The position numbers were made by a program, and so were the translations under genes. The notes beneath the pieces were generated by a model, which was given only the letters and a program-made list of their open reading frames with translations, had not been told where the DNA came from and made no database searches. Positions 46,496-58,619 of a DNA stretch of 64,000 nucleotides are shown here, in pieces. Source of the stretch: Ophioderma brevispina (lineage: Eukaryota; Echinodermata; Ophiuroidea; Amphilepidida; Ophiodermatidae). Location of the stretch: the NCBI GenBank assembly GCA_023653785.1, contig JAMKCH010001652.1:38540-102539 (forward strand), in the 5' to 3' direction. Positions within the stretch are counted from its first letter, which is position 1; each line of letters opens with the position of its first letter.

Positions 46496-48827
46496 GTGGT
46501 CAACACTGTCACTGCTGTGTCTCATTACTTTTCTGTCAACTTTCAGTTGTAAAATAATTACTAGACAGATTCCTACTTATCTTCGTTTAAAGGAAATATG
46601 TCCTGATTCTGAATATTTGGTAAAATTTTTGGTATGGATGGAAAGCTTAAGTAACGTAGATTAATATAAATCAAAAAAGTTGGAAATTCCCCATTTGTTG
46701 AGTATTTTTGGCCCTTTAATTTTCCCGCCCAATAGCTCTAGAGGTTCTCCGCCTAATTCCTCCCCCTCCCACTCCTCCTTCCAATTGTTGTCACTTCCAA
46801 TTTACTTCCCCTAGGGGACGCAGCGACCCATCCTTTCTATTGTGTGTCGTTTTTTAACCCATCAATAATCGCAGTGTTGCCATTCAATAATAATTAAAAA
46901 TCACAACGAAATGAAACAAAATATTCTTCTGTACCTTTTTTCTAATTTTATTATTACTACCCTACTGCCTTACTATTCTCTTCACTCCCCGATCAATCTT
47001 ACCAACGAGATCCTTTTCTCACTAACCATTCGAGTAAACACGATGTTTTTTGGTCATCACTTTGACGTCACGTAGTTGGCGCTTTTGATCAATGAAGCCG
47101 TGTCGAAAAATCCGCCCGGTTTCTTCGCATGTCAAAAAAAAAGCAAAATTAAAATGCCTCTATTTTGTTAATTGACATCAAATTGTATTATTTTTTTCGG
47201 CGACTTCATGATGTATGTACATATTTTTATGAATGTAATCAAACTGAGCTTGACAACAAATCTTGACATATTTCCGTTAAGGCCACTATCTAGTCCCGCC
47301 GATTTCCGTCTCTTCAAATTGTAAACAAATCGCGGCCTCCTATTTTTTTTTTAAATTCAAAGTACATTTTTGTGAACTTTGTTATTGAAAATGGTTGCAG
47401 TAAAACCTCTGTTAACGTGGCTACTTTAAACCACTCCTCAACCTTCTCTTGCTTCCAATCCATTCCTCTCCTTTTTTCTAGTTCTTCTTTGATCTCGCCT
47501 CTGCATGCTTGCATTTTTTTACACTAATAAAAGTCGGGATCCGACTTTTATTAGATTATCCACCAAACAGTCTGGCATCTTCAAGACCCACTTTATTAAA
47601 GTACTTTAGACATACTGTCTGTTTTTCACAAAGAATAGTATATAGGGGTTTTAATTATGACCACACACTTACTAGCACTTTATGCAAGTGGGACTTTTGA
47701 ATTTTGCATCAAATGCCTGCTCTTGGCTTTAGCTATCCTGCAAATGTTTCAAAAATTTTGAGTCCTTTCGTAGAATCACTGATATAGTTGCGTTGAAGGT
47801 TTAATCAACTTGAACTACGATTTTACGTAACATCTTAACGTCCCCTCCCCTTTTTTGAACATTTCTGATATAATCTTTTCACAGTAAATGTGCCATTTTT
47901 TTCACAAGTACTAAAGCATATGTAAGATTCTGCTATTCTCCATTCCACATCTTTTCACCCAGACCAAAAGGAATGAAATTATTTTAGTATTAACATGGCA
48001 GCAGGACTGATTTTTAAACAATATATAATTAACCTAACCTAATTAATGCAAAAACCAAAAGAAACCACTGGCAAAATCCGAGCTCCCTTAAAAAAACACG
48101 TGTCCTCAATGGTAATTTACTGTGCATATCGGTGATTACTTTTAAAAACAACGATTTCTTTCTTTCAAATGGTTTCATTCATTGTTTTGGGAATGCCTTA
48201 CATTGGCATTTTCCAAAATTTAAATCTTCCGTGATGCAATAGCTTTGGCAACTGCTGACGTGGTGTCAAAACAGAATGCCTTCGGAACACACAATTTTTA
48301 ACCAATTAAGATTTGAAAAAATAATTAACTAACACAACAAATGCGATATATTGTTTTGTTTTCAGTTATAGCTATGCTAATCTTCATACAGTCCGGACAC
48401 TTGCATTGTGCAGCCAAATGGTCGGACTCAATTAATTCATGTGCAGTGAACCTTTCTACCAAATAAGTTTTGTTTTTAATTGTTTTTCTTAATTACACAA
48501 ACTACGGACGGTCAAGAACTAAATGACATGTTAATGAGCTTACACAATCAACCCACAACCCATAATTTTGAAACACAAACAACCCAAACTGTGAAATTCT
48601 CCGCTTACATTACTCGCACCAAAGCTAGTATTTGTCTTTCCCTCCCTCCCGAATCCCCCTTCTGACACTCATAGTTTTTGACCACCAACCCCCATGCTCC
48701 AGGAGCAGGTCTCCCATACAAACCTCAAAGGGCAGCTATTGAGCTTTCTTAATCTTTTTGACATTAGAATTTTTCCCCTCTACCCTGAAAAAAATATGAT
48801 GACAATTTTATATATTTGAAAACAAGC

Positions 48828-48900
48828 AGTAGCGAGATTCGAACCCCGAGACCACTGTATCTTGAGGTAAGCCACCTAACTACAAGACCAGTGGGGATTT
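48828..48900 (-). repeat. tRNA-like sequence in the U block, B box intact
   Basis: The minus strand reads CCACTGGTCTTGTAGTTAGG (A-box region), then CTTACCTCAAGATACAG (a possible anticodon loop with CAA), then GGGGTTCGAATCTCG (perfect B box). The acceptor stem is weak, so it is probably a SINE or tRNA relic carried by the duplicated block. Confidence 0.55.
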
Positions 48901-51239
48901 GGTGTGCCAGATGCAATTCTAATCCTTGATAACATTTACGAATAAATGCTAGCTACTACTAGGTGGGGGGTGGTCAGCAATCAATAATGAATAGCTCCGC
49001 TCTGGATTTTGCCGGCCCAAAAAAAAGAGAATCAACCCATGCTCCAGGAGGCATGAGTGGTGGTCAAAATCTCACACTTCTTGCATACCCTTCTCAATAC
49101 TGACCAGGCAGGCTTCACTTAATCAACCATTGAGCGCGTCTGAGCTCAGTTTTGATATTTTTACCTGAATAAGTGAACCCTAGTTCTATACAGCAAACAG
49201 CAAAGAAAGCCCTATTTAGTTTGGTATGATGGTTACATTATCCAATCAGAAGCAAGGCATTGGGCAGAACCAAGCTTAAAATCCTCAAGAATTAGAAGGT
49301 CCTATTTTGATTGAAGTTACTCAAAGAAGTGTATCATGGCATAGAAGCTTTAACCTACGTCAAATTACCAAGGGGGGGGGGATCACCCCCTACTGAACTT
49401 TTTGCTCCGGTGCGCTAAAATGCCACACGCTTTTTAAAGCTTCCGGGTAACATTTTATCACAATCCTTTCCGGTATTTATATAGCGACAAATGTGAGGTG
49501 CACCTTCAACCGGGGTATATATATGCCGTCAAAGGCGAAGGGTGGGGGGGGGGGGGGTGGGGAATTGCCACCCCAAGAATATTTTAGTAACATTTTTGAA
49601 TTTATTATGCACAGTATTGCCTCATAACATACATTTATGTAAACTAGTCATTGCCATCATTTAGAGCTGAAAAAAACCCCATGAAATCCGATATTCCCTA
49701 CTTTGTTTTTAGGGCGCAAAAGCCTTTGACCTCATAGACCATACCTCTCCTTATAAGTACATGGTATCCAGTAGACCTAGTAAATCTAAAGTCCAATATA
49801 TATGTGACCCCTGGAACAATTTCTTCAACTGTAACACATCGCGCCTACCTTTTTTCACACATCAAAGTCCTTTTTTGTACTTTTGTATGCCAATGGTGTA
49901 GTAAATCTCCTCTAAAGTGGATAGCTTAACGCGTTAACCTTATATTGCAAGACATTAGCGATTTTTCTTCTTTTTTTCTTCGCATTAGTGATTAATAATA
50001 AAAGAAGAAGGCGGGATCCGACTTTTATTATCCACCAAACAGTCGTAACTGGCATCTTCAGACCATTTATTAAAGTACTTTACTGTCTGTTTTTCACAAG
50101 GAATAGTATATAAGGTGTTTATAGACCAAACACTTTATAGCAAAGTGGGAATTTTGCATTTGGAATAAAATTACTGGTCGTGCTTTAAAGCTATTCCTGC
50201 AAAATTTCAAATATTTTGAGTCTTTTCGGGAGAATCACTGATATAGTGCGTTTTAATCAACTGAACTATACACGATTTTACGTAACATATTAACGTTCCC
50301 CTCCCCTTTTTTTAAACATGTGAGTATAAATCTATTTGCACATAAATGGGCCATCATTCCAGTACTAAAGCCAATATTGTAAGACTTCTGCTAATTTCCA
50401 AAAATCTTTTTCAGCAAAATGATGAATTTTTTTTAGTCTTACGCCAGGAATTCTTTTCTGAAAATATATTAATCTAAAAAACTAATGATGTAAAAACCAA
50501 AGCCACACTGCAAAATCAGAGCTCTTAAACACGTGTCTCAATGGGCTTACTTACTTACCTTTTCTGTTATCGGTGATTACTTCCAAAATAATGAATTTCT
50601 TTTCAAGGTTTTCATTTCATTGTTTTTGGATGCCTTACAATTGGGCATTTTCCCAAAAATATCTTCTACAGTATTGAGCAAGAGATTTGGGGTGGCGACT
50701 GCTGCACGTGTGTCAAAACAGATGCTTCGGAACACCCAAATTTGAACCAATTAAGATTAACAAATATTAACACACAACAAGCGTGTTTGTTTTCAGTTAG
50801 GCTATACCTAATCTTCAAAACCGTTCCGGAATTAGCATGCATGCCACATGGTTTCGGAAACAATAATTATGTATGTGCAGTGACCTTTTCTACCAATAAG
50901 GTTTTTTTTTATTGTTTTCCTTAATTACAAACTATACGTCAAACTAATGACAATTGTTGTTAATGACTCATCAACCGCATCAGCTTGAAACAACAGACGC
51001 GAACTTAACCCCACCTTCACGGGGTTATGGTATGCCGTCAAAGTCGAGGGGGGGGGGGGGTTGTTTTTGCCACACCCAAGAAATATTTTTATAGTATTTT
51101 TTAATTATTATGCCAATATTGCTCTATACGCTATTTAAATTTTAAATGTAAACTAGTCAATTTGCCATCATTTAGAGCTGAAAAACCGCAGAAAATCCGA
51201 TATTCCTACCTCTTTTTAGCGCACAATCGGATTTTTCGC

Positions 51240-51700
51240 CTATTTTCCCCCCTCTTCTCTGTGGAAAATATTAAAACCAATTTGGGTGGCCGACTCGCTG
51301 GACTTTATACGTCCACTGTGACGCCTACTAGGTATATAATAATTATTTTGTGGAGGGGTATCATGGAAAGGGGAGGATCAAGCTATGGACCACTGGTATC
51401 AAAACCATAAGCAAATCGGGTTCTTTATTAAACGAATTACAAAAAAGGCTTGGTATAGACGAGGTTAAGCCCTTTATACTTTGTCCAGTCGCAGCAGCGA
51501 TTGGCGTGGTGCGCAAAAATCGCTCGCGCGACTTTAAGTAAAATCACGGCTTAGGTTTGCAGATCAAAGACTATTTTGATTGGTCACATCAAGATCTTAA
51601 AAATGCATACAGATATGTTAGAAGGGCCTATGTTGATTGGTTATTCGAAGATTGGTAAGGTTTAACGAGCAATTTTAACAACAACTTTTAACCTCTCCGA
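51240..51700. other. Unannotated stretch with a protein-like frame
   Basis: The plus frame at 51350-51541 contains LLNELQKRLGIDEVKPFILC and then VAAAIGVVRKNRS. It may belong with the decayed coding stretch that follows, but part of the interval (about 51580-51660) also matches the U block. Confidence 0.3.
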
Positions 51701-52470
51701 CCTCCGACCAAAATGCAATCGAAATTTAAACTAGGTGCGGGCTAGTTTAAGAAGTTGTTTTAGTGTGTGTTTTCGCCAAGTGCAACGGCTATGCACTGTC
51801 CAATTGACAATCAGCAATGGTGTACATCATTCCCGCCCAATTTGTTGTAGCAAGCAGACCACCTTAAACGCTCGGAAAGCTATAATATACACTTTGTACG
51901 CTTAACCCCAAACACAATAGGGCTTTATACAACTCAAGTTGAAGCGTTCTTTAATAACGACGATGTTACTCGTGGTTTAAAGCTTCTGTTTAAGTCAGCA
52001 AATGGTTAAAAATATTTAAACGGTTTTGCTTACGAAATTTTAAATTATGGCGATTTTAAGCTAATCGGTTTAGCTAAACCAAGTTTATGGAATACGGGCC
52101 AAGGTTGTTTTTTTAGATATTAACAGACGTTTTCAAAATGTTTTAGAAAGTGGTGCAAAAGAGTGTTAAAAAGTTTAATTTCTAAGCACTGGTTTGCGTG
52201 TAAGCTACAAACCGTTAGCTTTTCTTACCATTTAAATAATTTAGGTTTTGCAATAGATTTCTTTACTATTTGGCTATAGAGAAGTATAATATGGTTCAAT
52301 ACAAAAAAGACACAAGCGTGAATTAGTATTTGCTCCAAACAAAATGAGAAATTTCAGAATTTTTATATCAAAGAAAACGTTTTAAACGTTACTCTTTCAG
52401 TATGGGCGATATGTATCGTTTATTTCACTTCAACACGCGTGTTTTGGGGGGGCCATTTTCACACTAAAGC
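51700..52470 (+). pseudogene. Decayed coding stretch of unknown origin
   Basis: One plus frame stays protein-like for about 400 nt with only four stops: KRSESYNIHFVRLTPNTIGL, VEAFFNNDDVTRGLKLLFKS and YLNGFAYEILNYGDFKLIGL are read in register. After a frameshift near 52105 another frame continues with INRRFQNVLESGAKE, and further frames follow to about 52460. Codons are strongly TTA/AAA/AAT-biased, unlike the other coding relics in the window. I do not recognise the family. Candidates are a transposon, an integrated virus or another foreign source. Confidence 0.4.
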
Positions 52471-52539
52471 GTACCCTTTTTGAGCTCACAGAGGGTCAAA
52501 ATTCATATCTATCTGATATACACAACAAAACTCAATGGA

Positions 52540-52775
52540 ATTGTCCTGTTAAGAAGAGAAGGAGGGCCTCTTAATTTTTCTTCTTTCCTAAATTATCTTT
52601 TAACACTACTTAACTGCTGAAAACGTGAACAAAGTACAGGAAACCCATGGAAAACACTCAAAGCCGAGAACTTACCTATTTAAAGTTGTTTTTTATCATG
52701 ATCTATTAAAAAAGAAATTCAAAAGTCCTTCACAATAGGACCTAGTTATGGACTAAGTCTTCGTAAATACATGCC
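52540..52775. mobile_element. Degraded copy of the GGCCGGTATTCACA MITE
   Basis: It shares CTTCTTTCCTA, ACTGCTGAAAA, AAAGTACAGG, ACACTCAAAGC.GAGAACTTA and ACCTATTTAAA with 56049-56335, in the same order and orientation. Its terminal repeats have eroded. Confidence 0.65.
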
Positions 52776-53192
52776 TTTATGTGTTTTATAATGTCGACAA
52801 ACTTTTTTTTTAGTTTTAAACACAGCTCATTATCATTAGGGGTAATATGAACCAATACCCAATTCCATGCCAAAGCAATGGATACCTTTGTTGTGTCCAC
52901 CTTTTTGGGTGCACCAAATGGTGAGAGTTTTCAAAATATCTATAGAAAAGGTTTATACCCAATTGTTTAAAAAAGTGAACTGAAATAAAATATTCCTTAC
53001 GGGGGTCGTTGTATTTTTCGAGAGAGCAACCTTCAACAATTTATCACGACTAATAATAAAAACTTATGATAATAACCATGATAACTAACCACAGCAATTA
53101 GCAGACTGAGATTGCATTATTATTCATGACGAATTGTGGAAGGTTACACTTTGGCATGTTTGGGGAATGCAGTGACCCCAATATTTCAGTTC

Positions 53193-53247
53193 ACATACAT
53201 TGGTTAATAATTGGATTTTTAAATCCAATTGTTAATCAATGCATGTT
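53193..53247. repeat. Short hairpin palindrome
   Basis: CATTGGTTAATAATTGGATTT is followed directly by its imperfect complement (AAATCCAATTGTTAATCAATG). Arms are about 24 bp with almost no loop. Confidence 0.8.
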
Positions 53248-53249
53248 TA

Positions 53250-55110
53250 AAAACTCTTCTTATTTTGAAAATTACTCTGCCTTTTGTTCCACCAAAAGAA
53301 GCAGGCAGGAAACAATGGTATTTACTATTTTTGGTAAGGAATTAGTATTTTCCCTGTTAACAATATAATAACATATTTACTAATTTTTAGCAAAAACTTT
53401 GTGGACAATGGACATTAAATGCTAAAACGCAATATATATTCCGAAAATATTGCATGAGGAAGAAGTGACTTTCTAAAAGTAATCAGTTTGTTTTTATTTT
53501 TTTCTTTCCCCCACCCCCAGTTCCCCCGGCTAGAAGAAAAATGACAGATTTTTGGTAAAAATAAGCGATTTGGAGAAAAATCACTAAATTTTGAGGAAAA
53601 TATGATTTTGTTTCAAAACTGAGTAAGAATCTCCAAATGTTTGATAATTTTCCCTCCAAAAATTCACTCCCCCCCCCCTCAAAAAAAGTCTGGCGTCACC
53701 ACAGTAAAACAGCGCTTTACGCTCTGCGTGAATTTGAAAGGATCTACAAATGATGCTCTGCTCTCCACGGTCACGGAATTGCTCCAATGACTCAAGTACA
53801 TAAATACCGATTTCTCCCAGAGGGTGTTTTGAATCAATCCCATGATGCATAGCAATGTACCTATACCGTACTGTACTAACACATGTCAGTACTTAGGGAT
53901 AAAAAGTGTTCCAAAAGTTTAAGAACCACAAGACATTTCATAATCATGCAAAAAATGCCATAAGTACTAACGCTTTGTGGGCTAAAATGAGCGTTAAAGT
54001 TAGGGTTTTTATGTGTTAAGAATAGGATTTTTATGGGATCACATGACCCTATTGAGGTGAAATTTCCCAAAACTGGTGCATTGTGGGATTGACTCAAAAC
54101 ACCCTCTGATTTCTCCTAAGAGTCACATTTTATGTTGACATTTGCTTACTAGCATATCATATCAAAAAAAATTATGTCATTAGATAGCACATGTACATAC
54201 CTTCAATTTGATACGCTTTGAATGTGTTTTAAGGAAATTAGAAGGGAGTGGTAACCACCCCTCCTCCCCTCAGGACGTGTTATACAAAAATAGCCCTGGA
54301 TGACGCGGGAACCAACATATATTAAAAATAACCCATTCTATACTACAAGAACAACACCCCGGCGTCATTTAGCTTTGAGATCACTTTGTATTACTGGTAG
54401 AGTCACAAACTTTTTTTTCTTTCTGTATTTTTATGCCCTTTGTTTGGGGTCTGGTGGTAAAGCGAAAACATACAGAATGCACCAACAGACCCCCACAACA
54501 GTCTTGGTTACAAAATACAGCAAAGGGAGTGACTGAATCTGAAACCCTATAGAAGATATTTTGAGTTAGATACCCTTAGTTTGATACCCATGGGCATCCG
54601 ATCAAAATCCACTCAGGCCAGGGTATATGAATAAAATGCTTTCAATAATGCATGGCAGAACAGAGGAATTCATTTTTTTTTTGCCAATTTTACTTCCTTT
54701 GTCACGAGTTTGCTTTGAATTCACGATATCTGCCGGGGACTATCTGATAATTGTTAAGTTCAGTTTTTAAACTCCGCAGATCGAATCTGCGTTTACCGTT
54801 AAGTCATTAAATACTATTGAAAACCACTGCACACGTCTCCCCTTAGCACTGTGGACACCAGATGTAGTTTGTTTACATGCCTAAGTCTTTCTAAATACAA
54901 TAAATGAGTCCAACGTATCTAGAATCACAAGACAGGAAACCACATAATCCAAATGCATCCTTAGAACATTTTTAATGCCCAATATCATGAAAATCCAATA
55001 GAAATTTGGAAATTGTGGACAGAGTTTCAGAAGTTCCTGTGTTATTGTTGACATGAGAACAAAAAAAGATGTCAATGAGTATTTTCTACCCCAGTCAATA
55101 TTGGGATAAC
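53250..55110. other. Unannotated stretch
   Basis: Minus frames at 53584-54097 and 54881-55132 have no recognisable domain or clear splice context. A C-run lies at about 53666. Confidence 0.4.
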
Positions 55111-55117
55111 TACTGAA

Positions 55118-56025
55118 AATCTGAAAATTCACCTGTTACATCTGGTGTTCCCCAGGGTACAGTTTTAGGGCCGTTGTTTTTGATGTACATCAACGACCTA
55201 TAGCTGACTCTACCACCTCACAACCGCCTGTTTGCAGATGACTGCATCTTATATCGTGAAATTTCATCCAACAGCGATACTGTCATTCTATAGCAAGACA
55301 TAGATTCACTGTGTGTGTGTGTGGGGGGGGGGTAATATAAATTGGCAGATTAGCTTCAATGCTTCAAAATGTTTTACTATGCATTTGACCCATAAGAAAA
55401 ATCAAATTATTCATCAATATCAAATGGGGAGCTCCATCCTGCAGAAAGTAGATCATCATCCGTATCTAGGAGTGGGGTTGTCTAAGATCTTTCTTGGTCA
55501 AAACAAATCTATCAAGTTGCTACTGGCGCAAATAATATCCTTGTCATGCTGAGAAGGAACTTGAGATGTTGTGATGAAAGAAAAATGCCTACAAGACAGT
55601 GGTACGGCCCAAACAAGAGTACTGCAGTCCCATATGGTCATGATGGGACCCTCACAAACAGACCCTTACAGAACAGTTGAAAAGGTTCAGTGCATGGCAG
55701 CACGCTTTGTAGCCAGTGATTATAGACGTGAAGCCAGTGCATTAACCCAGCTACTCCATCAACTTGAATGGGAAAGACTGCACTGGACATTGGACGTTTA
55801 AGAGCTCGTCTGATCATTTATAAAGAATTCAATCATCCAACCCCATCCAACATTGACCACATCAAGACCACATTTGACCCAGTAATTTTAAACAGGCAAT
55901 CCAGAAATGTCCATCCTAATAATCTCAAAAGAATCTCTGTCAACAAGGACTGCTACAAGTTTGCTCTCTACCCATATACAAATTTTGAGACACATGGAAA
56001 AAGTACTGCGTATCGCCAAGTAAAA
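55118..56025 (+). pseudogene. CR1/L2-like LINE reverse transcriptase 3' half
   Basis: In plus frames: PVTSGVPQGTVLGPLFLMYI then ND (the GVPQG...LGPLLF RT motif), FADDCILYREISSNSDTVIL (catalytic F-A-D-D), HPYLGVGLS, then after frameshifts EKVQCMAARFVASDYRREAS and LLHQLEWERL, then RARLIIYKEFNH near the end. Order and spacing are those of CR1/L2-clade ORF2. The endonuclease and N-terminal RT are missing, and stops and frameshifts break it. A G-run at 55321 adds one break. Confidence 0.85.
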
Positions 56026-56048
56026 AAAAAAATACTTTAAAACATAAA

Positions 56049-56335
56049 GGCCGGTATTCACAGAGAATTTAATCCTGGCTTAACTTTTAGTCCAGGATCA
56101 GGACTAAGTCCTACTAGAAGGACCTCTAAAAATTCATCTTCTTTCCTATAGTAGCTTTTTCTGCTGAAAATACAAAGAGAAAGTACAGGTAGACACTCAA
56201 AGCTGAGAACTTATACCTATTTAAAATTGTTTCTCTTTCATATTCTGTTTTTTTTTAATTAAAGGGTCTTTCTAGATGGACTTATTCCTGGACTAAGAGT
56301 TAAGCCAGGACTAAGTTCTTTTGTGAATACCGGCC
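56049..56335. mobile_element. MITE with GGCCGGTATTCACA ends
   Basis: Perfect 14-bp ends GGCCGGTATTCACA and TGTGAATACCGGCC. Subterminal inverted blocks CTGGCTTAACTTTTAGTCCA and TGGACTAAGAGTTAAGCCAG also pair. It is 287 bp and non-coding. It lies just 3' of the LINE tail. Confidence 0.85.
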
Positions 56336-56459
56336 AAAAAGTGTAAAAATTGCCGCCACCACCTAGAGCTACGAGCTAAATCTTATTTGAAAAAAAACCT
56401 ATATGCGAGGGAAACTGAGTAAAACTTTTTTTTTGGGGGGGGGGGCTAAGCTGGGAATT

Positions 56460-57025
56460 ATTCGCAAGTACAAAAATTGTGAAATTTATAATTTCCTATA
56501 GGAGCAAATACTAAATTTAGCCCATGTTTTATATTGAAATTAAGCAAATCAAAATCGCCTTTTGTTCTAACTTTGACCTTGATAAAGTCTCTAAATCATA
56601 GATTTGTTGTTTTGATAAAGCAAATCTAATATACTTCCATTGTTGAAAAAAATGAAAGAATCGACTGAAAAATAAGCCAGATATGACAAATTTTGTAATC
56701 AAACCTCTTTTTCCTCCATTCCAATGGGGTTTATAAAATCCAAAAGAGTTAAAACATTTGCAATTTTCAGGAATACCTTAAATGTGAAGGATAAGTCTGT
56801 AGAATTACTTTTTCCAACTGAAGAATTGACAGAAAAGGAAGAAACTTTAATTTATTGTGGAACTGATATTAGATGTGTTTTATAAATGATATAGTGATTG
56901 CATTAAGGTCAAGTCAAGTTCATCTTTAATCCTTGCACATTTTTTTTTTTTGATTCACGTAGTATAATGACACAATGATATGGATGCCCCAAACCCGGGT
57001 CCCAAAATCTCTCGTTGCACCTTTA
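56460..57025. repeat. Dispersed repeat W, longest copy
   Basis: On the minus strand it starts TTAAAGGTGCAACGAGAGAT (about 57006-57025) and contains TAATTTCCTATAGGAGCAAA (about 56480). Pieces recur at 25505-25740 and 23200-23335. It is probably a non-autonomous transposon. It lies next to the signal-peptide exon. Confidence 0.55.
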
Positions 57026-57310
57026 ACTGAGTTAAGTTAATAAAGCTAAGTATTGTCAAGTTCAGTTGGGGTGACTATTGATACCCATGACTTGACTCAG
57101 TTGACTCATCACCCAACTCAACTCAATCTCGTGAATACAAGTAAAAGCAGCACATTTTCTCTCTATTCGCTCGCTCTGAACTCCAACTCAAGTTATTGCA
57201 AAGCAAAAAGTAGTAAGTAATAAAGGAAACCAAACTAGCGAATTAAAAACATTTATGCAAGAAAATATCTGATTAAATAATTTTTTTTGTCAAATAAACT
57301 AAGATCTTAC

Positions 57311-57436
57311 CAAGAGATTCATCAGTTCTTCTTCAGCTGTTCTTTCAGCAGCAGCAGGAGCCCCGACTGGAGCGGCATGGACCACGCAGACACCAGCCAA
57401 CATAGCCGCAATGAGTAGCGTCCACCGCCTCATCAT
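57311..57436 (-). CDS. First coding exon of a small secreted protein, unidentified
   Basis: The exon encodes 42 residues. It starts MMRRWTLLIAAMLAGVCVVH, a textbook signal peptide: basic n-region, hydrophobic core at residues 6-19, and a likely cleavage after A21 or A22 in the VHA-A context. It continues APVGAPAAAERTAEEELMNL-L. The exon ends at a good donor, CTTG|GTAAGATC, with the intron starting at 57310 in phase 0. An in-frame TGA 18 nt upstream supports this ATG as the true start. An Ala/Pro- and Glu-rich stretch after a signal peptide is common in neuropeptide or hormone precursors, but no mature peptide is visible. Following exons should lie below 57300 and were not found, possibly because repeat insertions lengthen the intron. 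Confidence 0.75.
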
Positions 57437-57605
57437 GTTCCTTGCTCTAATTCATAGTCCCTTGTTGAGACAGACACTCTTAGGCTTCACCAGATTTAAA
57501 ACGTGTTCCAAAATCGGACTACAACACTAAGTTCTGGTCTAAATTACGACAAATTGACACGGGTTTATGATATCTACTGATATCATTTGGACAAAACCGA
57601 CATCC

Positions 57606-57613
57606 CTCTTATA
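57606..57613 (-). promoter_or_regulatory. TATA-like box upstream of the secreted-protein exon
   Basis: The minus strand reads TATAAGAG about 170 nt upstream of the start codon, which would place transcription start near 57580. An adjacent TGATATC...TGATATCA inverted pair (57568-57585) lies close to that point. Sequence match only. Confidence 0.4.
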
Positions 57614-57948
57614 CTGAGATTAGTTATACCGATAATATCATCTCAGTTAATAGTACTGACTCGTTTGACAAATAGGTTACACTTGAACGATTTTGGACTC
57701 TACCAAACCAGAGCTCAATGGGGTCGATTTGACCCAATGCTAGCTTGACATATGCAGCCGTAACCGAAAGCAAGCAAGAACACACAAACGCTTATTTCAC
57801 GGTGAAGGAAATGCACACTTCAACCATGAAATAATATTTATGGCTTTGTAAATATTTATATCTTAAGATTTTAATATGTGTAGCGGAAATGTATTTCTTT
57901 AAATTAACCCTCATGACGCTACCTGCAGCTGCGGTGATTGCTTAGAGG

Positions 57949-58121
57949 CAGTGGCGGATTAAAGAGTCAGCAGTGTCACAGCTGCTGACAGGGCACCCCC
58001 TAAAATTGGGGCCCCTCGGACACCACTTATCGCCCACTAAAGTACGATATTGAGTTGCTTCTTGACGCTAAGGGGCCCCACCTTAAGCTGATGACAGGGC
58101 TCCTTTTCCTTAAATCCTCCG
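57949..58121. mobile_element. Non-autonomous hAT-like element with target duplication
   Basis: The left end is CAGTGGCGGATTAAAGAG and the right end CCTTAAATCCTCCG. The word CTTAGAGGC is found on both sides (57941-57949 and 58122-58130), giving an 8-bp target duplication with one ambiguous base. Eight-base duplications and CAGTGG-type ends are characteristic of hAT transposons. About 172 bp, with no transposase. Internal GGGGCCCC words make a hairpin. Confidence 0.85.
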
Positions 58122-58403
58122 CTTAGAGGCTATGAGAACCTGGCAGACATATCTCCCGGACATCTCTTTAACAATTGCGCACATTTTTCCTTTAACATTC
58201 TTATTCGTTATTCGTCTTAACGTGAATATAGAACGTCAAGAGCATTCCAGACTCTACAAAACAGAGGCCAGCACGTGGTTACGGGAGACATGAAAATTGC
58301 TTTCTTTTGTTAGCAGCTTAATTGTATTCCATGGTACGGCATGGCCCTCCTTATCGTCCGTATATCAGCAAAGGTTCTATATAGATAGAGAGGCAACACT
58401 TAC

Positions 58404-58585
58404 GTAATCTTTAGAATTCACCGTCTCGATGTTTTGCCGACCACAAAGAAAACCTAGAGTACCAACAATAGAAAAGCAATGGCTGCCTCCAGCTCTTCCA
58501 CATACTGTGGTGCCGCTTTGCATATACACTAATCGGTAGTGATACAAATTAATTGTATGTGTTAGAGGTGACCAGGTGAAGGTAC
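58404..58585 (-). CDS. Candidate internal exon, unidentified
   Basis: An open frame of 60 codons includes NLYHYRLVYMQSGTTVCGRA and GGSHCFSIVGTLGFLCGRQN, and ends with the strong donor AC|GTAAGTG at 58403. A possible acceptor is TTGACAG|GT at 58586, but its pyrimidine tract is poor. With that acceptor the entry phase (1) matches the exit phase of 60337-60487. Four cysteine/glycine-rich sites suggest an extracellular domain. The product is unknown. Confidence 0.35.
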
Positions 58586-58619
58586 CTGTCAATGTGCTCA
58601 GATACTCTTTTCTCATAAT

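Larger units (their letters stand above)
45490..51230. repeat. Nested segmental duplication, copy B
   Basis: X block at 45490-47290, U block at about 47290-49830, and a second U block at about 49830-51230. The last has an internal deletion that joins 50990 to the GCCGTCAAAGTCGAGG region. Each U block has the palindromic GTCGGGATCCGAC word (42514, 47535, 50011, and a mutated form near 44850). Copy B is slightly longer than copy A. Confidence 0.85.
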
